The position numbers and the translations under genes are program-made. Shown here piece after piece: positions 45,298 to 56,900 of a stretch of 64,000 nt of DNA. How positions within the stretch are numbered: position 1 is the stretch's first letter; the number at the start of each line of letters is the position of its first letter. Below the pieces are notes generated by a model. That model saw only the letters and a program-made list of their open reading frames with translations, searched no databases and was not told the DNA's origin. This stretch comes from Plasmopara viticola. Lineage: Eukaryota > Oomycota > Peronosporomycetes > Peronosporales > Peronosporaceae. The stretch is from the NCBI GenBank assembly GCA_001695595.3, contig MBPM02000027.1, forward strand, positions 744,001-808,000, written 5' to 3'.

Positions 45298-46120
45298 GTG
45301 GTACTTCTCAGCAGTCTACCTTCGGAGTACGACTTGATTTCGTCGGTTGTGGAAAATGCAAGGGATATTTCGTTGATAGAAGTCAAGGAGAATCTGCTCA
45401 GAGAGTCGGAGAAGCTGCAGAGGAAAGAAGCTACAGAGAAAGCATTTCGCGTAAATGGAAATGGAAATGCTAGAAGATTTAAAGGTGGACGGGACAATGG
45501 GCGAAAGGGTGGTCCTCCACGCAATAACGGCGGATTCAAGGGCAAGTGCTTCAACTGTGACCAGTTTGGACACATGAAGCGGAACTGCCCGGCCGGGAAA
45601 AGATTCAACAGCGACGACACGGTGTTTGCTGCTGGTGAAGGGAAGTCATCAGGATGGCTGATTGACAGTGGAGCAACTTCCCACATGACCCCACCCAGGA
45701 AAGACTTGTTTGATTACAAGGGCCTAGAAGCTAGCATCAAAGTTACGATTGCAGACGGGAAGAAGTTGCTTGTCAAAGGAGCCGGCACGGTAAAATTGAC
45801 TGGTTTGAACGGAATGAGGATTCGCATGGTTGAAGTTCTGCACATTCCCGGACTCGACAGAAGGTTGTTGCCAGTTGGCAAGCTCGCAGAGCGTGGCATG
45901 AGTGTGGAATTCTCGCGTTCGTCATGTGTCATTTGGAACAAGAAGCAAGCAATTGCGTCGGGCACAAAAGTTGGAAAGTCGTATTTTTTTGACTGTGAGC
46001 AAGAAGAAGCATGTCTCGTTGTATATACCGGGGCTGACAATCAGTGGGAGCTTTGGCATGCACGCATGGGGCACCCAAGCAAGGATGCGCTGATCAGGAC
46101 ACAGCGATTAACTAATGGTT
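45298..46120 (+). pseudogene. Copia element 2: gag C-terminus, zinc knuckle, protease, pre-integrase
   Basis: This segment carries the CCHC knuckle 'CFNCDQFGHMKRNC' near 45,547, the protease signature 'WLIDSGATSHM' near 45,655 in frame with what follows (unlike element 1), and 'LWHARMGHPSKDAL' near 46,050. The frame breaks near 46,110, one base short of element 1. Confidence 0.92.
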
Positions 46121-46139
46121 CCCAATTATCAAGCAAAGT

Positions 46140-46832
46140 GTGGAAATGTTGTGTGCCGGGTGTTTGAAGGGCAAGCAGACGATCACGGTGTTTCCGTCTC
46201 GTTCAATGACAAAGACGACACGTGTGTTGGAGCGTGTTCACACAGATGTCATGGGGCCAATGCGAACTATCTCGAAGGGTGGTGCCAAATACAATCTCAC
46301 GTTTGTGGATGACTTTTCACGATATGTTGCATTTTTTCTGATCAAGAGCAAGAGTGAAGTGGCTGGCAAGTTCAAGGAGTTTCTGACATTATACGAAAAT
46401 CAGTGGGGTGCACGACTAAGATGTTTGCGATCCGACAACGGAACCGAGTTCGTAAACAAGAAAATGGCAAGAATATGTCAAGAGAACGGCATCGTACACC
46501 AGCGCTTCGTCCCATACAGCCCGCAGCAGAACGGAGTAGCGGAGCGTATGAACAGGACAATTATGGAGAAAGCCCGCAGCATGTTACACTACAAGAGCGT
46601 ATCGACGGAATGGTGGGTGGAAGCGGTAAATACAGCGATTTATTTAATTAATCGCTCCAGCAATACGGTTCATCCTGACACCACGCCGTATGAGCTAGTT
46701 TTCAAAATGAAGCCTCGAATGGATCACCTGCGCGTATTTGGTTCGCAAGGCTACGCTCATATTGACGATGTGAAACGGACCAAACTGGAACCCAAGAGCT
46801 TCAAGTGTATGTTTCTTGGAACATACACTTGA
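46140..46832 (+). pseudogene. Copia element 2: integrase
   Basis: All landmark residues are present: 'CAGCLKGK', 'HTDVMGPM', 'FVDDFSRY', 'SDNGTEFVN', 'QQNGVAERMNRT'. Near 46,818 about 30 bases are lost relative to element 1, which removes 'YAENVKGYRVFD'-type residues and shifts the frame. Confidence 0.92.
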
Positions 46833-48936
46833 GAATGCCAAGATTAAAGTGACCCGCTCTGTAAAGTTGGATGAGCGTGAGGTGGGCGGCATCTACGACA
46901 CGCAAGAGCTTAAGCCGGAAACAATTGTTCAAGTAGTTAAGGATGGTGATGAAGTCAATGTTCAGCATCAAGTGGATCGACAGTCAGTTCCGGACGATCC
47001 CATGGGAGCTGTCGAAGAGACAGTCGAGGGTATGGAGGATGTAAATCGTACGCCAAGCGCCGTTGTACAGCGGCTAATGCCTTCTGAGAGCCCTGAACGA
47101 AACGGGCTGGAGCTAACGGAGTATCATCAACCTTCCCAAGTGCAACAAGAAGCTCGTTTGGTGTTTCGGCCTGAATTGGAGCGAACACGAATAAGACGTG
47201 AGCCAGTGCTAATGCTAAGAAACGATTCCGATGGTGGAGAGTCAACAGAAGGCAGTGAGGGCCCACCGACTCCAAAGCGTGCTAGGATTGACGAAGACGG
47301 ACTAATTGCGGAAGCCTTTCTTGCCTACGCTGTGAATATTGACGATGATACGGACTCACCAACTACTTATACTCAAGCAATGGCAAGCGACGATGCAATG
47401 AAATGGCGTGAAGCAATGGATGCTGAGCTTCGCTCTCACGAAGAGAATAAAACGTGGACATTGCAGCCACGAGGGAAAATTGGACGCGCAATTGGATCAC
47501 GATGGGTATTCGCCAAAATGCGTGATCAGAATGGCACTATCGTGCGATACAAGGCACGACTAGTCGCGAAAGGTTTCAAACAGAAGTATGGCATTGACTT
47601 TTTCGAGACATATTCCCCAGTTGCCAACATGAATTCGATACGAATAATTCTCGCAGTATGTGTTGAATGTTGCTATCAAATGGAACAGCTGGACGTCGAC
47701 ACGGCTTTTCTTAATAGCGTGTTGACGGACAACGTTTTTATGGAAGTTCTGCTTGGTGTCGACAATGCTCAAGGATACATATGTCAACTAAACAAGGCTA
47801 TTTACGGACTTAACCAAGCAGCGAGTGCCTGGAACAAGACAATACATCGTGTCTTCGTCAGGAATGGCTTTAAGAGTTGCGGAGCAGATCGATGTGTTTA
47901 TGTCAAGAGAACTAAAGAAGGTTTTGCTTACGTTGGACTATATGTGGATGACATGATTATCGCAGCAAGAAGCAGCAAAGAATTAAATCAAGAAAAGAGA
48001 GCACTCAAGAATGCTTTCAAGATGAAGGAGCTTGGTCAGGCGGAATTTACTTTGGGTATGGAAATTGATCACGACAGGTCAGCTGGAATATTGATGATCA
48101 AACAGACTCGCTACATCGATGACGTGGTCAAGCGATTCGGTCAACAAGATGCCAAAAGTGTTGAAAACCCTTGCGTATCAGGATTGAAGCTGTCGTCAAA
48201 GCAGTCACCCACAACGGAAGAGGGACAATCGACAATGCGATCAAAGCCTTATCGCTCTTTGATTGGATGCTTGCTGTACATAACGACATGCACTCGGCCC
48301 GATATTGCTTACGCGGTGACGCAGCTATCACGTTTTTTGGAGAACCCAGGACTACAACATTGGAGCGCAGCAATTCGAGTAGTACGGTATCTGAAGACCA
48401 CGCGTCAAATCGGTATCGTCTACCGAGGAACTGGAAGCGTTACGGTCAAGGCATACTCGGATGCAGATTGGGGCAGCAACACGGATGACAGACGCTCGGT
48501 CTCGGGAATTATGGTCATGATTGCAAGCGCACCAGTGGTATTTAAGTCGAAGTACCAGCGGACAGTTGCGCTGAGCTCAGCGGAAGCTGAGTATATGGCT
48601 CTCAGTTTATGCACACAAGAAGCTCTTTGGACACGGGCAATGCTAAAGGACATGGGTCACGAGCAAGTTGAAGGCACACAGGTTTGGGAAGACAACCAAG
48701 GTGCTATTGCGTTAGCCAATAACGCCGGATACCATGCTAGGACGAAGCATGTGGACATCAAGCACCACTTTATTCGTGAGAACGTGCAAGAAGGACTACT
48801 GAAGATCGAATATATCGACACGAAGAGTCAGCTTGCAGATATGCTGACGAAGGCAGTTGGGACCAAGATGCTTAAGTATCTGCGCGAAGCCACCGGAAAC
48901 AAGACCAAGTCAGCAACAAAGGACACACAGCATTAG
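46816..48936 (+). CDS. Copia element 2: intact reverse transcriptase-RNase H frame
   Basis: A 706-residue open frame, continuous to the natural stop 14 bp before the 3' LTR. An acidic linker comes first, then RT (RVT_2 type) with 'SRWVFAKMRD', 'ARLVAKGFKQ', 'YSPVANMNS', 'QLDVDTAFLN', 'AIYGLNQAASAW' (usually LKQA) and the catalytic 'YVDDMIIAA' near 47,941-47,968. RNase H follows with 'DADWGSN', 'SSAEAEYMAL' and 'DNQGAIALANN'. RT copies the element RNA to DNA and RNase H removes the RNA. As it has no start of its own in the intact polyprotein, it is unlikely to be expressed, but its integrity contrasts with the broken gag. Confidence 0.93.
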   Translation: MEHTLENAKIKVTRSVKLDEREVGGIYDTQELKPETIVQVVKDGDEVNVQHQVDRQSVPDDPMGAVEETVEGMEDVNRTPSAVVQRLMPSESPERNGLELTEYHQPSQVQQEARLVFRPELERTRIRREPVLMLRNDSDGGESTEGSEGPPTPKRARIDEDGLIAEAFLAYAVNIDDDTDSPTTYTQAMASDDAMKWREAMDAELRSHEENKTWTLQPRGKIGRAIGSRWVFAKMRDQNGTIVRYKARLVAKGFKQKYGIDFFETYSPVANMNSIRIILAVCVECCYQMEQLDVDTAFLNSVLTDNVFMEVLLGVDNAQGYICQLNKAIYGLNQAASAWNKTIHRVFVRNGFKSCGADRCVYVKRTKEGFAYVGLYVDDMIIAARSSKELNQEKRALKNAFKMKELGQAEFTLGMEIDHDRSAGILMIKQTRYIDDVVKRFGQQDAKSVENPCVSGLKLSSKQSPTTEEGQSTMRSKPYRSLIGCLLYITTCTRPDIAYAVTQLSRFLENPGLQHWSAAIRVVRYLKTTRQIGIVYRGTGSVTVKAYSDADWGSNTDDRRSVSGIMVMIASAPVVFKSKYQRTVALSSAEAEYMALSLCTQEALWTRAMLKDMGHEQVEGTQVWEDNQGAIALANNAGYHARTKHVDIKHHFIRENVQEGLLKIEYIDTKSQLADMLTKAVGTKMLKYLREATGNKTKSATKDTQH

Positions 48937-48949
48937 CGGGTAGTGGGAG

Positions 48950-49095
48950 TGTTAAAATTACACCGCTGAATGCATGTTGAACAGGTGAATGGCTTCACAG
49001 TATTTACAAGTACGTTACAGTTAGTAATTACATATGGTGGCCGTTCATTGGTCAAGATAAATATATTCACTTTGGTTTTTACTTTCCTCTCAACA
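48950..49095 (+). repeat. 3' LTR of copia element 2
   Basis: 146 bp after a purine tract. It is closer to the LTRs of element 1 (4 differences from the 5' LTR of element 1) than to its own 5' LTR (9 differences). Confidence 0.94.
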
Positions 49096-51500
49096 GTTTT
49101 GCAGATGATTTTTCAATCTAAGTAGGAATTTACAATTTCGCTTCGGACATTATCAGCACAAACGTATGAATGTAAGTGCAGATTTATTTGGATAGCGACG
49201 AATATTAAAGTGCTAAAGTTTTTCCCTGCGACTAGGCTGTCGTGCGTATACTGCGCACCAGGCACGAATTTAAATTGTCTTTGCTTTAACTTCTCTATCA
49301 AATTGACAATATATTGGCAGCAGAAGTGACGTGCTGTTCAAGTTTCTTGTCCTTATTTGTGCTAAACCTGATGTTTCGACTGCCTAAAATAACCCAACAA
49401 TTTCCTGCACATTACAAGGTTTGAATAGAGGAGGCCATTGCGCCCGCCGCGTGGGTAGTAAAACATCCACGTGGCAGCGAGGCTGCAGTAGCTATTTACT
49501 CAGAAGACGCACTAGTTAAGGTCTCGACATTCATTCTATGCTTAGCATAAGTACGAGTCGCAGATTGTTATCTGCCTGACATCAAGAAATTAGTGCGTAA
49601 ATGACGTCACAACTATTGCGAAGCTTCTAAAATGATCTAGACGGATAGGCTAGATGTAGGGTATCTTCCTCAAACTTTTATCAATGAATCTGGTAGGCTA
49701 TCTGACCGCCGGAACTGCAAAGGCGCCTCAGCTTATTGATAGCTCTGTCAAAGCAATCTTAATGCTCCGAGAAGAATGATCAATGGTGGCAGACCTTCTG
49801 TCAGATTTGCTAGCCATTCAAAAGACCTCAACGAATCGAACAGGATATTAAAAAATCCTAAAGCGGACACGCGAACCTCAATTGTGTTTATTGCTGAGGT
49901 CACTAAATTCGATGACAAAGGAAAAAAGGACCAAGTCAACGGCAAGATTTCAAAGCACATTCCGATTTTGAACCCGTTGGCCTGAGTCAGTAACGCAGCG
50001 AGCAAATCTATATGCGATTCGCCAACGACTGCCGTTCCGTGAGCCGTTCCCCCCACTCTGGTCCAATGTGAACTAGAAAGACCTTCCGCATGTGGCTATT
50101 TGGCCAATACAGATCATGGCGGCGAGCAGTATGCTCATCTACTTAGCGCGGCAAGAAGAAATTGTGCTGGCCACTTTTAGTGCTGCATCTATGGACAATA
50201 TCGATTGAAAAAGAGCTATTATTTTAGCGCAAGCTCACGACAGATATGTGCGTGTTTCAAAGCGTACCTTGTCTAGCATGCGGATACCACTCGGCGTAAA
50301 GCCATGCATTTGGCATTATTACCTGGAAGGGTTTAACAGTATGAAACCGACTTAGTTTCTCGATAGGTGCCAAGTCTCTTGGACACACAATCTTAGACTT
50401 GCTTGCGCATTGTCGAAGATATGACATCAGCAAGCCGTTTGGCTACTTACAGCTTCAATGCTATAGTTACAATGTAGTAGTTTAACGAGGACGAGGTCTA
50501 ATAATACGAGGTCTGATAATGCCAACGGCGTGTATCCTAGCAAGCATAGATACGTACGATACATGAATATGAAAAGCAAAGGTGTTTCAGAGGATTGTTT
50601 AAGCAAAAAAAACATATCTCAATATTAAATCACGGTCTTGACCTCATCAGGGCTGGAATTCTATCTACATATGCAGTATCTGACGTCTTCAGGACTGAAC
50701 TACACTGGCACTTTATCGCAACATTTAAGGTCATAGCCAAGAAAGGGATAGCACATATGTTTCACACTTTTGTGTAATACGAGCATACTAAGGATTTAAT
50801 GTTACATTAAATGGACCGAATTATGAAATTGGTGGGTGGTAGACAGTGATTAATCTCGAACTTGACTCGAACGTGAGAAAAATGATACCGGGTCATACAC
50901 GGCCACGGGAATATTATCCTGCAGTTGAGCCATATTTTTTTTCCGGGCACGAAGTGCCACAATCGCTGTGTCGATAATTACAAATCAAGCGACATGGTTG
51001 TGGATCATATCTCATCTGCGCTCAATCCTCGAGTTTTGGTTGGACAGAACAAGCCGAGGCAGTGCATGTGAAATTTGTCAAGGTCGCCGGCGTTGATATT
51101 CAGGCTGCGCTACTATCAAAGCAAACGACGTCAAGACAATAGACACTTATTGCGCCGCATGATACTGAGATCTCGCCCTTATCCTTTTTTACTAATAAAG
51201 AGGTTACCACATAGGTATCATTCTTGTTGATGCCGTCGCCAAGGTTTTCGTGAAAAAAAAGGGGGGCGATATATCTACTACCAGACGCAAGAAAGTTAAA
51301 GTAACCACTTTACCAAAATGATTTTTAAGTCGAAAATGCTCCTGAATATTATCCTCAGCTTCTTGGACATGACCACGTTGTATCCTTTAAAGCTAAAAGT
51401 GCTGAGAAGACGGTAAAGTTCATTCAGATGTCCTTAAAGACGACGGCAGAAGAATTTAATAGATCGTGCACCTTTGATCGAAAGACGTCCATCCGTTGGC
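49096..51500. repeat. Recurring anonymous repeats, family A copy 2
   Basis: 49,150-49,340 matches the block at 2,190-2,430. 49,680-50,110 is repeat family A. 50,270-50,580 weakly matches 33,080-33,500. The frames at 49,748-50,056 (minus) and 49,776-49,985 (plus) overlap in antisense, and neither is supported by the other family A copies. No gene is assigned. Confidence 0.45.
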
Positions 51501-52150
51501 ATAAGACGACGAACTTTCAGCCAAGTGATATTGTCCGGCAAACATCCACTTTGTTGGGATTATTGTAAAGTGCAAGTAGAGAGTACAGCCTCTCGTAAAT
51601 TTCTACTCCGTTCTTAAAGAGCGCTTTTCCATCGTAAAAGTCACAAGTATAACAAATACAATCCGCAGTGCCGGTACATATTTCTTGCATTTTGAGCAGT
51701 CAAATGAGCACTGTATTCTACATAAAAAGCATTTTGCGGTACCAATTGTCTCGCACTTAGAGCTGTCCGTGTCCCAAGCAAATCGGATTCTAAAGCAAAA
51801 CATTTACTTCGCTCGTGCATTTCGAACTAAGATAATTCAGTTCTGCAGCTGTCGCATCTCCTTCTCTTGAGCCTCATGCAAGGTATTGGGTATGCGCTTT
51901 GGCTCATCAAACATAAGCGTTTGGGAGTCGTAGTGAGAGCATTGGTCGCTCGTGAGAGTGATGTGTGCAAAGCACAGTTTTGCAATTGTGTTGCTCCGGT
52001 AAACGTGGCGTTTGCAGGGTACCACCCAAATGCTTCTGCCTCGGTTGTGTCGGCCACATATTCTCTAGATTCGCGCAAAAACCGTCAAGAAGAGTACTCT
52101 CCTCTCCGCCATATGATGCCATGATTGGCAGGTCGTAGTCAGCAATGAGG
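51500..52150. repeat. Repeat block shared with 12,577-13,180
   Basis: See the first copy for landmarks. Overlapping frames occur on both strands (51,603-52,124), none conserved between the copies. Confidence 0.45.
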
Positions 52151-52865
52151 CTTCAATTCTTCTTACCTAGAACAGGGAGTGGGGCGACCGATGTATGTGG
52201 CGCGATAGTGCTCTACGAGAAATCGAACTTTCATACGACATAATGGCGTAAATAAAACGGTGGGCCGCGTGACATTTGTACACAGTAAGCTTTATTTTTT
52301 GTCTGATTTATACTCCCACGATGCTCTAGGTGCAAGCCAAGTCTGTATTTGAAATGAGCTAAGGTGCTCACGCTGTCTGCTGTGGGGGCATAGTAGGAGC
52401 GACACAAACCACAACAGTGAAGTCAGATATTATTAGAAAATGCTATGCAAATTAATAATTGAAGGGCTTTGTTTATAAAGCAAACGAATTGGCTCAGTAT
52501 TTACGGCAATCGAGACATCAAGATTCAAAACAATTAATTTGAACAGCACGTCAATACTGCTGCCAATATTTCGTTGATCTGAACGAGTAGTCGAAGCAAG
52601 CTGAAATTGTGCCTGGTGCGCAGTATACGCACAACGGCCTAGTTGAAGGGTTTACCATTAGCACTTTGACGTTAGAAAGTGATTGTCGCTATTCCACCAA
52701 ATGTGCACATACATGAACACATATATGTCGATAATGCGTGAACTAAAGCGAGATTATGAATTCGTAAATGTGCCCATGTAAAAAAAACATTCGCTATACT
52801 ATAAAACTTTAAATGAGCTGATGCTAAAACCATAAACCATAAATTACCAGCGCTCAATAAAAAAA
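52151..52865. repeat. Upstream-repeat debris interrupted by a MITE
   Basis: 52,540-52,720 is the reverse complement of the block at 2,190-2,430. The sequence runs to the TAAAAAAA target site at 52,858-52,865 and resumes after the MITE. Confidence 0.45.
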
Positions 52866-53477
52866 GGGAAATGATACCTGGCAGGCACTTTTCGCTAGCG
52901 GGCAGGCACTGATGTTTATATGTTTATATGAATTAAATTGATTGGCATTTAATCATAATTTTTAGGCTACAGAAGAATTAAAAATTCTACGGAAAATGAA
53001 GCGGTTGCTTATCTATGACAATTGTATGATAAGGCTTCGTCTCGAAAGCGCGAGGCGTTGATGGTTTCCTTTACTTATGGAAAAAAAAGGCGTGCCAATA
53101 CATCGAGGGTCTACTTAAGGTGCTCGGTCGCTAAGCGAGACGACAATTGCGAGCAAGTCATTGAGGACTCGAATGTGTGTTAGCACTTGATAAGCATGTT
53201 CGTCGCATATACATCGGTTACATCTTAGGCGTTTTCATATAGGGAAATATATGACTTTCCACGCAACTAAGAATACGTCAAAGTTGCGTGGAAAGTTGCG
53301 GTTTTAACGTCGAAAAGTAGTTTTGGGATATTGAGATTGGTGTAGCATATGAGAATTGATATCACGACTGAGAATTAACCTCCAGCCAATCACAGAGAAG
53401 AAATGCCAATCAATTTGATTCATATAAACATCAGTGCCTGCCCGTTAGCGAAAAGTGCCTGCCCGGTATCATTTCCC
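52866..53477. mobile_element. MITE with long inverted ends (MULE-type)
   Basis: 612 bp. The left end 52,866-52,950 and right end 53,401-53,477 are inverted repeats (about 77 bp, the left one with an 8-bp internal duplication). Both start GGGAAATGATACC and contain two GGCAGGCACT units. The flanks are TAAAAAAA on both sides (8 bp; the A-run leaves 8-9 bp possible). Inside, after allowing one frameshift in an A-run near 53,090, the plus strand reads 'GVDGFLYLW', then 'VYLRCSVAKRDDNCEQ', like a FLYWCH-type zinc finger at the head of MULE transposases. It is probably a deletion derivative of a MULE. Confidence 0.85.
53256..53294. repeat. Perfect hairpin inside the MITE
   Basis: 13-bp arms TTTCCACGCAACT and AGTTGCGTGGAAA with a 13-base loop. 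It could be an internal transposase site, a subterminal repeat or a fold-back relic. Confidence 0.85.
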
Positions 53478-54269
53478 TAAAAAAATTATATGTTATTAAA
53501 ACTAACCATGGATGTGAGCATTATTCAAAACATCAGTAATACCGTGAAAACGCTATACTAATACTACTTCTAGAAGGTGAGGTTTTCCGAGTATTATTAA
53601 GGTCGTACTTTGAAAGCTTTGATACTGTACCACAGCCGGAACTTTGTGAGCCCTGGGTAATAAAAGGACCGAATTTGCGCTACGCTTAGGAAGGTATAGG
53701 GGTATAGATCAGGTTTACTCCGCACAATGACAGTTTTATGCCCGAAACTGAGATGCAAATCATTTTATGGAGGCGAGTATTCACAGATTATTTAGTTCCC
53801 TCTGGCAACGTGGCAAACCTTCGTAAGAACAAATTATCTACAATAAATGGCGAATGAACTAAGTCGGTTCTCCAGTTTTATCCTTGTATTTGATGGTGCG
53901 TATAAAATATTTGCTTAAGGATTTGACCTGCATTTGACATTTCGGTGGGCGTTGCTTATGCTTCGCAACGTTAGACCTACTTCGTCTAAGCGACAGCTTT
54001 ACCCGCAGACAAACTGAACTTTATGATGGAGCTTCAAACTGCCTTTCTCGAGTGTTACGGAAAGTTTGGACCCTCTCCAGGTTAGCCCAGGATTTGTTGA
54101 ACAAAAAATATGAGCTGAACCTCATGTTGTTGAAACATCAACCCGAATTTTTAATGGAAGGGGAAAACTGAAACAATGTTCGACAATTATATCATGTGGA
54201 AGGTTGTCGAACTTGGGCTTTGTGAACACCTTCTGAAATATCCTATATCTTGCAGAAGTTGAGTTTGCG
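53478..54269 (+). repeat. Upstream region of copy 6
   Basis: It contains the most complete version of the family's upstream landmarks: 'aggtataggggtatagatca', 'gcccgaaactgagatgcaaatc', two adjacent hairpins at 53,950-53,989 and 'gcgacagctttacccgcagac'. No gene is present. Confidence 0.7.
53950..53989 (+). promoter_or_regulatory. Double hairpin upstream of copy 6
   Basis: CGTTGC...GCAACG (53,950-53,970) is directly followed by TTAGAC...GTCTAA (53,971-53,989). Only the first hairpin is kept in copy 4. A possible regulatory element, inferred from position and conservation. Confidence 0.4.
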
Positions 54270-55820
54270 TTTAAATGTGCGATAGGTGGTTCGCGTGCAC
54301 AAATTTGCGACTATTACAAGGCCTGCAGCATAGGCAGCACGCTCACTTCCAGCACTCCCACCTTTGCTTTGAGCACCCTCTGCAACGCCATCGCTAACAT
54401 CCTCAGCGTTAACTTATTTTATTTGAAGGTATAGGGGGGAAACTTAAGATTGCGTACGAAGGTGACGAGGCCAAGCAAGCAGCCCGCCAATTTGTCGACA
54501 ATTCTACCTCTGTTATCGCTTACAAGCGCATCGAAGACGCGTGCGCTGCCGTCAAAGAGAAGGAGGAGATGGACTATGCCGTGTAACCTATTGAATCATC
54601 GACACTGGACGTCATTTACGCCCACTACGAACTGCTTCTTAAGCACACCCTGTACATTGTCGGTGGTTACGACCAGCAAAAGGCTTCGACCTTCAAATAC
54701 AAACCAGACTCTAATACCTACCTACTGCTATATGAGAAAGGGGATATGGCATTGAATGAAATGCTTATCGGCTTTACGCTCAAGACTTCTTTGATGTTTG
54801 ATTTAAGGATTGTAAGACCAAGGGCATGCTCTTGCGTTTTTTTTACAACACGTGACAAAGATTAAAAGCCGTCCATGGGACAACCAGGCGTCATCGTAGA
54901 TCAATGACCCGGTTATCAAAGATGTTGATATCAGTACCTCTTTTACGTGGTCGCGCAAGTTCACCTTACGGTTGGAAATTGGTGCGCATATTAGCTCCTA
55001 TACAACTTCGGAGAGCGAAAAGGTCGTGGCTGTGACCTGATCTCCATCTAAGACCGGGTGTGTACGGATAGCAGCGTGACCGACAAGTGCTTTCTAAACC
55101 CAAAATTAAAAAGGTGATGGTGGCCAGATTATGGTCAGTGGAAGCCGAGGGCAAGCAAGTGTGGTTCCTGTGTGTGAGTAAGCCCGACACGACCATGAAC
55201 TGGCCGCTAGTGCTTAGCCTATTATTGAATATCATATACGCGCATATGCAAGGTCTGGTCGAGCTGCGGAACCTCATACCACAAAACATAGTTCAAGCCA
55301 AGAAACCCATGGAGGATCCAGTCACCGATGTGCTGGTGTGAAACGGTGCACAACAGTCCGTTTACCAAGCGTCTTACCTAGCCACGCCTTAAACTACATC
55401 GATTTACGCACGTTGCTACAGGTGCAGTAGACGTCGTGTCCGAACGCCACAGGCCAGGTGGCTGCTGTTGAGGCATGGACAAGGTCGAGCGTCGCAAAAG
55501 ACTTCACATTAAGCCAGTATATTGTCAAGCGACTGCTAGTCATGCCTGATACGCGTTTTGCGTATACAACTTCGGCTTTTTACGTGTTTCTGAATCTGTC
55601 ATTACATTCCAAAAACAAAATGGCTTTCAATGCCGATAAAAGCGTGACCATCACAAATGTTGGCGACTTTGGGCGCACCTACTGCAGGACTTGCACATTA
55701 TTGTGGCACCTGGCTCGGAGTTTGGCGACGGTGCATTTTGTACGTAAGCTCGATGAAAACGACCACGCACGCAATGTATTGCATTGTAGAGCTACTTAAA
55801 TCTTTGATTTCAGAAAGGCG
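54270..55820 (+). pseudogene. Copy 6: fusion pseudogene with catalytic core deleted
   Basis: The leader, PDT-like part ('KLKIAYEGDEAKQAARQF' region in broken frames, 'YKRIEDACAAVKEKE', a stop in place of the residue before PIESS near 54,586), ACT region 54,770-55,010 and the start of the aminotransferase to 'GAQQSVYQA' near 55,370 can be followed. A deletion of about 440 bp relative to copy 4 then joins directly to the 'YLA.P..YID' segment near 55,375, removing NPSNPSG, SDEIY and the PLP lysine. The C-terminus follows to about 55,815. It has four residues (DEAK) at the point where copy 4 lacks them. It cannot be an active enzyme. Confidence 0.85.
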
Positions 55821-55879
55821 ATAGGCACAAGATTGTTCGTTTATGTATAGAGTTTTATCATTCCCAACTAAAGTTGCCA

Positions 55880-56900
55880 ACTTCTGCTACAAGGTCACTT
55901 ATCAATGCTCTTAGTACAAGGCGTATTTTTGCGCGCAACATCATGTCTTGCTTCCCTTACATTTTAAAATTTTCCACCTGAATAAATTCTAAATTAACAC
56001 CGACACTGAAATCGAGTCTGCAAGAATTTAATTGCTTCGGACGGATCGCTTTCTTATACTTAAGGTTCTTCTCTTCATAAATCAATGTATCGGCCTTATT
56101 TCTTCTAAAATACGAGTAATGCTAATCAGCAGTCTGGTTATGTTAAGCTGTGCAGCAGCTTCTAAGTCATCATGAAGTGACTGGTATAGTCGTAATCACA
56201 GTGCTCTCCGACTTCTCTCATTTTGCCGTCAGTACTCTTGTCATGCGCGCACATAATTCAAGAATTTTAAAGGCGCCTCTGTACCAAAATTAGCCTCAGT
56301 GCTTAATGTTTCATCAATAGCAAAGGCTGCATCTGCGAATGCTGCATCTGCAAAGACATTGCCTAGGACGAGAACTGCATCAGAAATTTTACCCTAATCG
56401 GCAGACTTTTCGAGGTTCGCTCGCCAGAGCCTCAGTGGCAAGCAAAAGCTATGATAGACCCCTAACTTCATCACGGTAGAGTGTTCGCGCCTATCGTTAT
56501 TGTCACCCTACTTTATATACATTTTTGACGTTTCACGAAAACAGCTTGGTGTTGCTCTTGATCGGATTTTTTTTACTGCAAAAAAACCTCAGGTCAATGC
56601 CAGGATTTAAAAAAAAGCCATAGTACAAAAAAATGTTGAAGGTCGACTCACCGGCGATGCAAAGGGCTAAGCCTAAACGACTGAAATGTCTATAGATTTT
56701 TTAGCAAAGACACAACCCGATGTACTTTGTAATGACGTGAGCAAAAGCGGGGCCTAGAAAGAAGAGAACAACGGAACAGGTGACAGCTCTCGGTGTATTT
56801 CTCTGGAGACGACGTTTCTAGGCGATGGGCTTCGTGATTCGCCCACCGGTCAGTTTCGGCGCAAGTCGACGCCCCGTAAGAGGTCTAGACTAGTAAAAAA
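55880..56900 (+). repeat. Downstream flank of copy 6
   Basis: Collinear with 38,640-39,700 downstream of copy 4. There is an alanine-rich frame near 56,300-56,380, but no gene. Confidence 0.55.

Larger units (their letters stand above)
44690..49095 (+). mobile_element. Ty1/copia LTR retrotransposon, element 2
   Basis: Same family as element 1, with 146-bp LTRs at 44,690-44,835 and 48,950-49,095. The flanking bases do not match (AATAT on the left, GTTTT on the right), so no target duplication is seen. The LTRs differ at 9 of 146 positions, all transitions. The internal region has three in-frame stops in gag, a frameshift near 46,110 and a deletion near 46,818, but the RT/RNase H frame is intact. 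It lies in the far-upstream region of copy 5. Confidence 0.94.

Noticed and set aside
49776..50056. Plus and minus frames of 69-102 codons in repeat family A
   Set aside because: They overlap in antisense, and the other family members do not preserve either frame.
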